From assembly GCF_001373415.1 (NCBI RefSeq), contig NZ_CDSE01000021.1:18942-82941 (forward strand): DNA of 64,000 nt. Reading direction: 5' to 3'. The translations under genes and the position numbers were made by a program. The notes under the pieces were generated by a model. The model did no database searches. It saw only the letters and a program-made list of their open reading frames with translations, and was not told the origin of the DNA. This DNA is from Paenibacillus dakarensis. Lineage in GTDB: Bacteria > Bacillota > Bacilli > Paenibacillales > Paenibacillaceae. Shown here in pieces: positions 43,062 through 50,964 of the stretch. How positions within the stretch are numbered: the stretch's first letter is position 1; each line of letters starts with the position of its first letter.

Positions 43062-46000
43062 ATGATGACGCTTACAAAAGTAATGCGCCGCAGAATAAGC
43101 CTTCTGCTGGCGGCCATGATGTCGGCTGCTGTTGTTTGGCCAGGAGCCGGACAGGCAAATGTTTCAGCGGCTGAAGCAGGGAAGGGCTCCGCTACTGGAG
43201 TGCCGCCTGTGCTGGTTACGGAAATTGTCCCGAATTCAACGGACGCGCCTGGCACAACAGATGATGCTTACGAGTACTTCGAGATATACAATAACTCCAA
43301 TCGGCCGATGGATTTGAAGGACTATCAAATTCTGTACCGTTATCCAACATCTCCGAATGATGATCTCGTGTTAAAGACGGTACCGGAAAGTGCTGTTATT
43401 GAACCGGGGAAGTCGATGATCTTTTGGCTGTGGAGTGCAAACACCAAAAATATCACCATCGATCAATTCAATGCTCATTACGGCACGAACCTGGAGTTGA
43501 ACAAGGATGTAGTCCGGGTGGATGCGGGCCTCCACAGCAGCCGCACACGCTGGATCATTGTTGCTACCAAAACGGGGCATGAGCTGGTTAGCGCAGCTTA
43601 TAACGATGGAGAGCATGACGCCGCCGTGAGTGACATGGGTGTATTTTATCGCTACCCGGACGACGGGTCCAATGAAATGATCAAGATCAGCTCTAAAACA
43701 AAGCGGGGAACTCCCGGTTCAGTGGAGGGCAGTCAGGTGCCTGATCAGCTGGTCATGATGCCGGACGATACAACGCCTCCTGTCCTGACGGATCAGTCTC
43801 CTACCACAGCGGAGAGGCTGGAGCCTGTTACCTTGTCCGTCAAGGTTGAAGATGATTCGCTTGTCAAAGCGGTGACTCTCCACTACCGCACAGATCTGCA
43901 GGAAGAGACAACCAACGTGTCTCTGAAGGAAAGCAAAGAGCATGCCGGGCTTTACGAGCATACGTTCAAGGCGGTGGACCTGCTAGGCAGTTCATTTATT
44001 GAATATCAATTTGAGGCATCGGATGGACTGCAGACTGCGGAGAGCGCAGAAGGACGGACCGACCTGGTCTTTGATGATGCCAGCCCTCGGCTCAGCCTGG
44101 ACAATGGGGAACTGTTGAAAGGAGAAGCATGGGTTAAAGCTGCCGGAGATGACCTTGCGGCCATAGAGGTGAAGGTGGACGGTGAGACCTTGCAGACGCT
44201 GTCACGCGGACTTGAGCATCCGGCTTACTTCGCCTTTGATGTGAATGGTGCAGATAAAAATTATCTGAACGCCGTAAAGTTTGACGGAGGGATTGTCCAT
44301 CTGTTTAATTACGGAGTCACCGGCTATAAGACTGTGCTTGTTCCTGTAGACGGATTAACCGCCGGAATCAATACCATTACGATTGCTGCAGGCTCCTATA
44401 CTTCTACATACGACGGCAATCTGGACGGTAATCTGGATGATTTCGACGTCCGTAATGTCCGGCTTCTCCTTGCTGACGGCACTGAGCTGAGGGATCCGGC
44501 TTACAGTGATCCGGCCAAGGTGCTCGATATGGGAGATAACGGACGGTTCCTTCCCGTCGTGGATTTCCGGTTTGACATTGCTGCAGAGAAAGCCGGAGCA
44601 CTGCTGTACAAGTGGGATACGAGGAATGTGCCTGACGGGACGCATAAGATCGAAGCTGTCGAAACAGCGACAAATGAGCGGGTGACTGCAGAGGTATCCG
44701 TGGATAACGATGGCCCGGTCATTCAAACCTCAATGGAAGAGAAATCGTATAAAGGTGCGTTTGAGATCAGTGCTTCCTTTACTGATGCTGTTTCAAACGT
44801 AGAGAGCTCCTCGGCAACGCTTGATGGTGAGCTGATTGAGCTGCCGTATGCCGCATCTTCAGCTGCGCTTCAGCCAGGCCAGCATACGCTGCAGCTCACA
44901 GCCACCGATGGCTCCGGCAACCGGAGCGAGCGTACGATTGCTTTTACTACCGTGGAAGAGCATCCGACTCTGGAGCTGGCAGGTCCGGAACAGGGTTCCG
45001 GGGAAATCGGGAGTTCGGCTGTTTTAAAGGTAAAAGCAGTGGATCCGTCTCAAGATCCAATGAAGGTGACCTTCTTCCAGGGCGATGAGCTTCGTCCAGA
45101 TGATCTGGAACGGACAGCCGTCTTTACCGGAGCCGCGAAGACTGAGCCGCCGGCCGAGCTTGTGCCGGAGGGCGAGCGCCAGCTTACGGAGGAAGAGCTG
45201 CGCCTGATCAGCAGCAGCGATGGTGAGTATTTGACCGAGGATTCGCTGACACAGTTTCCGTATCTCAGGTACGAAATCAAGGTGGATGAAGGGTTAGCAG
45301 AGGACAGCCAGGTAGAGTTTTCATGGGAAGGACGGTCGCTGGAAGGGCGCAGGGTAACCCTGTACGCCTGGAACTACCATTCGTCTCAATGGGAAGCTCT
45401 GGATTCATTGATCGCTCCTTCTGAGGATAAATTTGAACTCGTTGGCCGTGTGTCTGCAGGGGAATTCTCCAGCGGAGGAGCTGCCAGCTTCCTGGTGCAG
45501 GATCAGATAGAAGCAGCGGAAGCAGGAGCGGCAGAGCCGTTTTCCTTCATGTGGCTTCCAGACACCCAGTATTACACTCAGACCTTCTCGCATATCTTTG
45601 ATTCCCAGGTGGAATGGATACGAGATCATGCAGAAGAATACAACACGAAATATGTGTTCCATACGGGTGATATCGTAGAGAACTATCATCAGGTATACCA
45701 ATGGGAGAATGGTGACCGGACGATGAGCATGCTGGAGGAAGCCGGTATTCCTTACGGCGTTGCCGCTGGTAACCATGATGTATCTCCGGAACTGGATTAC
45801 ACCATGTTCTCAAAGTATTTCGGAGAGGAACGTTTCAAGGACCGCGAGTTTTACGGAGAGTCATACAAGGACAACCGGGGCCATTATGATCTGATATCTG
45901 CCGGGGGCACCGACTTCGTGATGGTTTATATGGGCTGGGGCATAGGCAGCGAAGAAATTCGATGGATGAATCAAGTGCTGGAGCAGTTTGCCGACCGCAA

Positions 46001-47111
46001 GGCGATCCTGGCTTTCCACGACTATGTTCAGGCTGATGGACAGCTGAATGCGAACGGGAAAAAGATACTGGAAGAGGTCGTCAAGCCGAACCGGAACGTC
46101 TTTCTGGTCATCAACGGACATTACACCGGGTCTGCGCTGAATACAGCCCAGCTCGATGATGATGGGGACGGAACCCCAGATCGTAAGGTATATCAGATTT
46201 TATCGGATTACCAGTCGCTTGGAGACGGAGGGGACGGCTATTTGAAGATGCTGCTCTTTAATCCAGCCGGAAATACCCTGGAAGTGAAGACATATTCCCC
46301 GTATAAGGATGATTACAATTATTATGATCCGGAGCAGTATCCGAACAAGGATGAGCTGACACTGGAAATGGATCTGACACCGCAGCTGAAGCGGGTAGCG
46401 ACAGATTCGGCTGTAGCACGGGTATACAGCTCTGATGTCATCGGCAGCGCGAATGTGGAAAGCGGGCAAACTGCGGAAGCTGCCTGGGAGGGACTGCAGC
46501 CAAACCGAACGTATTTCTGGTATGCAGCAGCTGAAGATCAGCATGGCGGCCGCTCCATATCCGAGCTGTGGAGCTTCGCAACAGGAAAAGGACAGGAACT
46601 GGCGGCTCCAGTGAATCTCCGGGCAGGTGAGGTGACGGATACCTACGCCGTTATTACCTGGGAGCATGAAGGAGCTGGCGAGGATGAAGTGTTGTATAAC
46701 GTTTACCTGAACGGAGATCTGGCCGCTTCGGTGACAGATGCCGTATACCGTGCGGATGGCCTGCTGCCTGATACAGAGTATACGTTTACAGTCGTTGCCA
46801 AGACAGAAGGAAGCCAATCGGAGCAAAGCAAGCCGCTGACTGTTCAGACGAAGGTGAATCTGCCTGTGCTTCAGCAGGGGTTGGAGCAGTTCATCACAGA
46901 TGGCGAGGTTAGCGGTCCGCTGGCGAAGCAGCTTGAGAATGCGCTGAAGCAGGCCGTACACCAGATGGACAAAGGCGATTCCGAAAAATCGAAAAAGCAT
47001 ATCGGCGATTTTCTGAAACATCTGAATCAGGAGCCGATGACGGAGCATGTTTCGCCGGAGGCCAAAGCATGGATGCAGACGAAAGCAGAGGCTTTTCTGG
47101 CCGCTTGGTAA
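43062..47111 (+). CDS. Giant secreted metallophosphoesterase with lamin-tail, FN3 and FIMAH-like domains
   Basis: The 1349-residue exported protein starts at ATG 43062 (GGGGGA site). After a signal peptide (about 1-38, cleavage near VSAAEA) come a lamin-tail-like domain (45-180; LVTEIVPNSTDAPG, YFEIYNNSNRPMDLKDYQIL) and Ig-like domains (about 220-330, with others up to 800). The calcineurin-like catalytic domain lies at about 825-1020: WLPDTQYY, HTGDIVENY, AAGNHDVS, NGHYTGS. An FN3-type stretch (about 1178-1265; APVNLRAGEV, YAVITWEHEG) follows. A C-terminal helical unit of about 80 residues resembles the FIMAH domain. There is no SLH or sortase motif. The substrate may be extracellular nucleotides or wall phosphodiesters (inference). 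Confidence 0.88.
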   Translation: MMTLTKVMRRRISLLLAAMMSAAVVWPGAGQANVSAAEAGKGSATGVPPVLVTEIVPNSTDAPGTTDDAYEYFEIYNNSNRPMDLKDYQILYRYPTSPNDDLVLKTVPESAVIEPGKSMIFWLWSANTKNITIDQFNAHYGTNLELNKDVVRVDAGLHSSRTRWIIVATKTGHELVSAAYNDGEHDAAVSDMGVFYRYPDDGSNEMIKISSKTKRGTPGSVEGSQVPDQLVMMPDDTTPPVLTDQSPTTAERLEPVTLSVKVEDDSLVKAVTLHYRTDLQEETTNVSLKESKEHAGLYEHTFKAVDLLGSSFIEYQFEASDGLQTAESAEGRTDLVFDDASPRLSLDNGELLKGEAWVKAAGDDLAAIEVKVDGETLQTLSRGLEHPAYFAFDVNGADKNYLNAVKFDGGIVHLFNYGVTGYKTVLVPVDGLTAGINTITIAAGSYTSTYDGNLDGNLDDFDVRNVRLLLADGTELRDPAYSDPAKVLDMGDNGRFLPVVDFRFDIAAEKAGALLYKWDTRNVPDGTHKIEAVETATNERVTAEVSVDNDGPVIQTSMEEKSYKGAFEISASFTDAVSNVESSSATLDGELIELPYAASSAALQPGQHTLQLTATDGSGNRSERTIAFTTVEEHPTLELAGPEQGSGEIGSSAVLKVKAVDPSQDPMKVTFFQGDELRPDDLERTAVFTGAAKTEPPAELVPEGERQLTEEELRLISSSDGEYLTEDSLTQFPYLRYEIKVDEGLAEDSQVEFSWEGRSLEGRRVTLYAWNYHSSQWEALDSLIAPSEDKFELVGRVSAGEFSSGGAASFLVQDQIEAAEAGAAEPFSFMWLPDTQYYTQTFSHIFDSQVEWIRDHAEEYNTKYVFHTGDIVENYHQVYQWENGDRTMSMLEEAGIPYGVAAGNHDVSPELDYTMFSKYFGEERFKDREFYGESYKDNRGHYDLISAGGTDFVMVYMGWGIGSEEIRWMNQVLEQFADRKAILAFHDYVQADGQLNANGKKILEEVVKPNRNVFLVINGHYTGSALNTAQLDDDGDGTPDRKVYQILSDYQSLGDGGDGYLKMLLFNPAGNTLEVKTYSPYKDDYNYYDPEQYPNKDELTLEMDLTPQLKRVATDSAVARVYSSDVIGSANVESGQTAEAAWEGLQPNRTYFWYAAAEDQHGGRSISELWSFATGKGQELAAPVNLRAGEVTDTYAVITWEHEGAGEDEVLYNVYLNGDLAASVTDAVYRADGLLPDTEYTFTVVAKTEGSQSEQSKPLTVQTKVNLPVLQQGLEQFITDGEVSGPLAKQLENALKQAVHQMDKGDSEKSKKHIGDFLKHLNQEPMTEHVSPEAKAWMQTKAEAFLAAW

Positions 47112-47142
47112 GCGCATGGGTGTAAATTAATGGTGAAAAAGG

Positions 47143-47193
47143 AAAATAAGCAGGCTGTCCAAGGACTCTTCTTTGGCAGCCTGCTTTATTTTG
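47143..47193 (+). terminator. Terminator after the secreted metallophosphoesterase gene
   Basis: AAAATAAGCAGGCTG pairs with CAGCCTGCTTTATTTT; long stem with T-rich 3' arm. Confidence 0.92.
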
Positions 47194-47230
47194 TAGCATC
47201 AACCTTTATCCAGCTCAATGTTTAAAATAC

Positions 47231-47261
47231 TTGAAAGTGACCTTACGTCATCTTTTATACT
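47231..47261 (+). promoter_or_regulatory. MerR-type promoter with 19-bp spacer
   Basis: TTGAAA (47231-47236), exactly 19 nt, TATACT (47256-47261). The spacer holds a GTGAC-CTTAC-GTCAT dyad. Elongated 19-bp spacers with a central dyad are the hallmark of MerR-regulated promoters. The next gene encodes a MerR protein, so autoregulation is likely. Confidence 0.75.
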
Positions 47262-47346
47262 GTTGATAACACTTCAAAGCAGAGCTACTTATCCAAAACT
47301 CTATTTTTTACGAATACGAATAAAGATTAAGGAAGTAGGAATTTTA

Positions 47347-48093
47347 TTGTTGCATATTAACGAAGTGAAAAAGATGAGTGGAGTTTCAGTTAGAACCTTA
47401 AGGTATTACGACAAAATAGAACTGCTAAAGCCTGTATCAAAAACTCAAGGTGGCCATCGATTGTATTCGAGCAATGAACTGAAAAAGCTGCAGCAAATCC
47501 AATTCTTAAAAAGTATCGGCTTCCAATTAAGTCAGATCAAAATGATGTTAGAGGCTGAAGAATGGGATTGGTCTATCAGTCTGATGAAGCAGCTGTCTTA
47601 TGTATTAAGTGAAAAGGAGCATCTCTCAAAGATAGAAGTTAATCTAAGGGAACTGATAAACGGGATCGCGATTGATGGAGAAGAATTTAGAATCAAAAAT
47701 ATTATGAGTTTATATAATAGGGATTCCAAAGAAGTTCTGACATTTGATAAAGATGAACTGAGCATTAAAAACGTAGAAGTTTTAGAAAAAATCCCGAATA
47801 TGGCGAGTAGTGATCCGGATTCTTTAGAGTGGATTGCTCTGCTAGGACAAATAAAAAAGCATATGCACCTTGGTTATCGTGATACACGCATACAAAATAT
47901 TATTAATAGAATGGATGTAAAAAAAGGTGAAGATTTCGGTGAAGAAGATGCATTTTTAGATAAGTTCTGGGATATAAGGATATCACCTGAGGAGTCAGAA
48001 AAGTACAATCTTTATCCTGTGGATCAAGAGGTTCTCCGGTTTTTGGATAAGGCCTATGTTTATTACATCTCAAGAAAGTCAGAATCGCTTTAA
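47347..48093 (+). CDS. MerR-family transcriptional regulator
   Basis: The product is about 248 residues from TTG 47347 (or TTG 47350), preceded by AAGGAAGTAGGA. The frame extends upstream, but that part covers the promoter at 47231 and is not protein-like. The winged helix is clear: INEVKKMSGVSVRTLRYYDK, then GGHRLYSSNELKKLQQIQFL. A coiled-coil dimer helix follows (about 75-110). The C-terminal part (about 120-248) resembles the TipAS-like ligand domain seen in Mta/TipA regulators. The downstream membrane-protein gene starts 26 nt after the stop and is the probable target. Confidence 0.9.
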   Translation: MLHINEVKKMSGVSVRTLRYYDKIELLKPVSKTQGGHRLYSSNELKKLQQIQFLKSIGFQLSQIKMMLEAEEWDWSISLMKQLSYVLSEKEHLSKIEVNLRELINGIAIDGEEFRIKNIMSLYNRDSKEVLTFDKDELSIKNVEVLEKIPNMASSDPDSLEWIALLGQIKKHMHLGYRDTRIQNIINRMDVKKGEDFGEEDAFLDKFWDIRISPEESEKYNLYPVDQEVLRFLDKAYVYYISRKSESL

Positions 48094-48119
48094 GATACCT
48101 AATCGATGTGGAGGTATAC

Positions 48120-48779
48120 ATGGAAACAGATCTTTTCATATATTTGGGTGGGCTAGCGCTGTTAGATACATTAAGTCCGACAATCATTGGTGTTACGCTA
48201 TTTCTTATTTTGACGGATCAGAAGAAACTAACATCCCGATTTTTTTTATATGTATTTACAGTGGCGATATTGTATTTCTTATTAGGCATCGTGACGATGT
48301 CAGGAATAAGTTATATAAATGAAGCCTTCTCAAACTTATTTCAAAATAAAATATTCAGCTGGGTTATTTTTATCATTGGGGTGATTCTATTTGGAGCCAG
48401 CTTTATTCTCCCTAAAAATAATAAAAAAAGCAGGATTCCAAAGCCTAAAACTCAAAGTGTATTTTCAATTATCGTTATCGGTATTACAACTTTTTTAATT
48501 GAGGCTGGTACAGCTCTACCGTACTTTGCTGCTATTGGTTTATTAACAACAAATGATTTGCCTATATATCAGTGGTTACCAATCATAGCTGCCTATAATG
48601 TAATAATGATTCTTCCAGCTATACTTATCTTTTTGGGAAGTAAAATATTTGGAGTGCGAATAAATTCGACCTTAGTGAATCTTCGTAATAAAATATCAAG
48701 CGGTTCAAATTCAGCTCTATCTTGGGTGATGAGCATAGTTGGGTTAATTTTAGTTTTTAACACACTGGATTTTCTATAA
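48120..48779 (+). CDS. GAP/Sap-family six-helix membrane protein
   Basis: The 219-residue protein starts at ATG 48120 behind GTGGAGG. Six predicted helices and the signature LGGLALLDTLSPTIIGVTLF place it with the GAP (Sap, LysE-related) exporters. In mycobacteria a member helps export surface glycolipids. It is co-transcribed with the MerR regulator, which suggests efflux of a compound the regulator senses. Both genes are more AT-rich than their surroundings, which suggests they arrived together. Confidence 0.82.
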   Translation: METDLFIYLGGLALLDTLSPTIIGVTLFLILTDQKKLTSRFFLYVFTVAILYFLLGIVTMSGISYINEAFSNLFQNKIFSWVIFIIGVILFGASFILPKNNKKSRIPKPKTQSVFSIIVIGITTFLIEAGTALPYFAAIGLLTTNDLPIYQWLPIIAAYNVIMILPAILIFLGSKIFGVRINSTLVNLRNKISSGSNSALSWVMSIVGLILVFNTLDFL

Positions 48780-48884
48780 TGGTGAAAGAGTATGCTTCAA
48801 CTAAACCAGGGAATAGATTGTCAAATATTTCGTCAAACAATGGGTTTTCAGCATCTCATCATCTTGAATGTATTGATCATCAAA

Positions 48885-48925
48885 TAAAAAAGCGGCGATT
48901 CTCCAATAACCGGAGAATCGCCGCT
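48885..48925 (-). terminator. Terminator of the POT transporter gene (also acts toward the MerR operon)
   Basis: AGCGGCGATTCTCC (48891-48904) pairs perfectly with GGAGAATCGCCGCT (48912-48925). Six A before it give a U-tract on the minus strand. Confidence 0.9.
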
Positions 48926-48963
48926 TATAATTCTAGTCCACTGTTGTTTTGCTATCCCAATTC

Positions 48964-50457
48964 TTACTGAATCCCTTTCATATACCCCTGAATTTTTGAG
49001 GAGAACATGAAGAGTATAATACTGAGGACGATCGCTGCTCCCCCAATGATACCGAAGTATACCATCTCCGTGGCAGGTGAGTAGAACTTAACAATTTGCG
49101 CATTAATCGCTTGGGCAGCCGCATTGGATAAGAACCATAAACTCATGGTCTGGGCCGAGAAAGCGGCAGGCGCCAATTTGGTCGTCGCTGACAGCCCTAC
49201 AGGAGACAGACATAATTCCCCGAGCACTACGATGAAGTAGCTTAGAACGAGCCACAAAGGATTAACCAAGGAATCTTCCCCGCCGAAGTAAGCAGGCAAG
49301 AGAATCACAAGGAAGGACAACCCGGCAAATAACAAGCCCAAGGCGAATTTCTTAGGAATCGAGGGCTGCCGGTTGCCAAGCTTCATCCATAACCAGGCAA
49401 ATGCCGGTGCCAAAGCTATGATGAACAAAGGATTTAAAGACTGGAACCAGGCTGCCTCAATACGAATTCCGGCAAAATCCAGCTGTGTCCGTTTATCTGC
49501 ATAGTTAGCAAGAATTGTTGAGCCCTGCTCTTGAATTGCCCAAAACATAATCGATGCAATAAACAGCGGAATATAAGCAATAAGTCTGGAACGTTCAACA
49601 CTTGTAGTTCGCGGACTGCGGAACATGACAATAAAATATATAGTTGGAATCAAAATTCCCAGAATACCTACGACAACAATCAGTGAATCAAACGTTAACA
49701 GACCCATTGGAACAGTAATGGCGATAATCAATGCGAGAAGCACTGCGCCGATACCGATCGTCCGGAATACTTTTTTTCGTTCCGCTGGTGATAACGGACT
49801 TGCTACGACCGTGCCTGCAAGGCCGAGGTTCTTTTTCTTGGTAGCGATAAACATGACCAATCCGAGGAACATACCGACTGCTGCGATACCGAAGCCCAGA
49901 TGGAAATTGTATTTCATGCCGACGGTTCCTACGATGAGCGGAGCAAGGAATGATCCCATGTTGATGCCCATGTAGAATATGCTAAAGCCTGCATCCCGGC
50001 GTTGGTCCTGTTCACTGTAAAGCTCTCCTACGACACTGGATACGTTAGGCTTCAATAAACCTGTACCCAGCACGATCAGAACCATGGAGACAAAGAATAA
50101 GGCCAAGCTGCCCGGTATCGCCAAGGTAATGTGCCCCAGCATGATCAATATACCGCCGTAGAGCACAGCTTTGGATTCACCGAAAATCCGATCCGCTAAC
50201 CAGCCCCCAATAATCCCGGACATATAGACAAGTGAACCATAGACAGACACGATGGCGAGTGCAGTGCTCTCATCCATACCGAGGCCGCCCTTACTCACTT
50301 CATAATACATATAAAAAACAAGGATTGCTTTCATCCCGTAATAGGAGAAACGCTCCCAAAACTCTGTGAAGAAAAGAGTAAATAACCCTTTAGGATGTCC
50401 AAAAAATCCCCGTTGTGGAACACTATCAACAACTTTTTGTTTATCAATATTACTCAT
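48964..50457 (-). CDS. POT/PTR2-family proton-coupled di-/tripeptide transporter
   Basis: The 497-residue protein starts at ATG 50457 behind AGGGAGGA. The POT motif FTEFWERFSYYGMKAILVFY (the ExxERFxYYG proton-site motif) and the second signature FSIFYMGINMGSFLAPLIVG are intact. It has about 14 helices. It imports di- and tripeptides with protons, like DtpT. A 20-bp near-perfect palindrome (50547-50566) and a distant minus-strand promoter/terminator unit lie upstream, so regulation is probably complex. Confidence 0.95.
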   Translation of the reverse strand: MSNIDKQKVVDSVPQRGFFGHPKGLFTLFFTEFWERFSYYGMKAILVFYMYYEVSKGGLGMDESTALAIVSVYGSLVYMSGIIGGWLADRIFGESKAVLYGGILIMLGHITLAIPGSLALFFVSMVLIVLGTGLLKPNVSSVVGELYSEQDQRRDAGFSIFYMGINMGSFLAPLIVGTVGMKYNFHLGFGIAAVGMFLGLVMFIATKKKNLGLAGTVVASPLSPAERKKVFRTIGIGAVLLALIIAITVPMGLLTFDSLIVVVGILGILIPTIYFIVMFRSPRTTSVERSRLIAYIPLFIASIMFWAIQEQGSTILANYADKRTQLDFAGIRIEAAWFQSLNPLFIIALAPAFAWLWMKLGNRQPSIPKKFALGLLFAGLSFLVILLPAYFGGEDSLVNPLWLVLSYFIVVLGELCLSPVGLSATTKLAPAAFSAQTMSLWFLSNAAAQAINAQIVKFYSPATEMVYFGIIGGAAIVLSIILFMFSSKIQGYMKGIQ

Positions 50458-50546
50458 GTTGCTAATTCCTCCCTGGTGCAAATAAATGTTCTGCTAAAAG
50501 CCTCACTCCTCAGCAAGAATATCCATTATTAGTTATTTTAAACTCC

Positions 50547-50566
50547 TTGAGACTAATTAGACTCAA
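50547..50566. promoter_or_regulatory. 20-bp palindrome upstream of the peptide-transporter gene
   Basis: TTGAG-A-CTAATTAG-A-CTCAA is a perfect dyad except for one base pair, 90 nt before the POT start. It probably binds a dimeric regulator; the identity is unknown. Confidence 0.6.
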
Positions 50567-50754
50567 CAGCGGGCTTGAAAAAATAGTATATCATACGTTT
50601 AATGGGGTTTTCTATAAGAAGGATCATTGCGGGAATCATTTACATCGTTAAAGAAGTTGTTGAACACACACCCAGAATTATCCCTCATATCCAGACAAAA
50701 CAGAGCATTCCGATCCAGGGACTGGGCTTATTGCCCGTCAGCACAACCATAATA

Positions 50755-50781
50755 AAAAGACCCGGCGAATCGCCGGGTCTG
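50755..50781 (-). terminator. Minus-strand terminator far upstream of the POT gene
   Basis: AGACCCGGCGA and TCGCCGGGTCT form an 11-bp perfect stem with a 1-nt centre. The minus strand then reads TTTTTATTAT. No minus-strand protein gene precedes it. Confidence 0.85.
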
Positions 50782-50785
50782 ACAT

Positions 50786-50919
50786 ACAAATATTAATGTT
50801 GCGCACGAAAAAGCACTATGTTATGATTAGAAAACCTGTAATGATTATTTCGAAAAACAAAATAGTTATCCCATCTTATTTACACCTTAATATTATCATA
50901 CAGAGTTGTGGGGTGTCAA
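50786..50919 (-). ncRNA. Candidate small RNA or attenuated leader (minus strand)
   Basis: TTGACA (50919-50914) and GATAAT (50897-50892) with a 16-nt spacer form a strong minus-strand promoter. Initiation near 50885 would give a transcript of about 130 nt ending at the terminator at 50755-50781. No ORF of note lies within. It is either a free small RNA or a terminator-controlled 5' leader of the POT gene at 50457. Confidence 0.4.
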
Positions 50920-50964
50920 ACATTATTTTTCTTCAAATTGAAATGAAGGAGGATGCTTAAAAGT

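Noticed and set aside
46200..47117. 305-codon minus-strand ORF opposite the secreted phosphoesterase
   Set aside because: It is an antisense shadow: it begins in the terminator region and has a Leu/Arg/His-rich composition without domain features.
48779..48970. 63-codon ORF after the GAP-family gene
   Set aside because: It overlaps the perfect bidirectional terminator at 48885-48925 and has no Shine-Dalgarno site.
50602..50796. 64-codon plus-strand ORF upstream of helD
   Set aside because: It crosses the hairpin at 50755-50781, lacks a ribosome-binding site and has low-quality composition.
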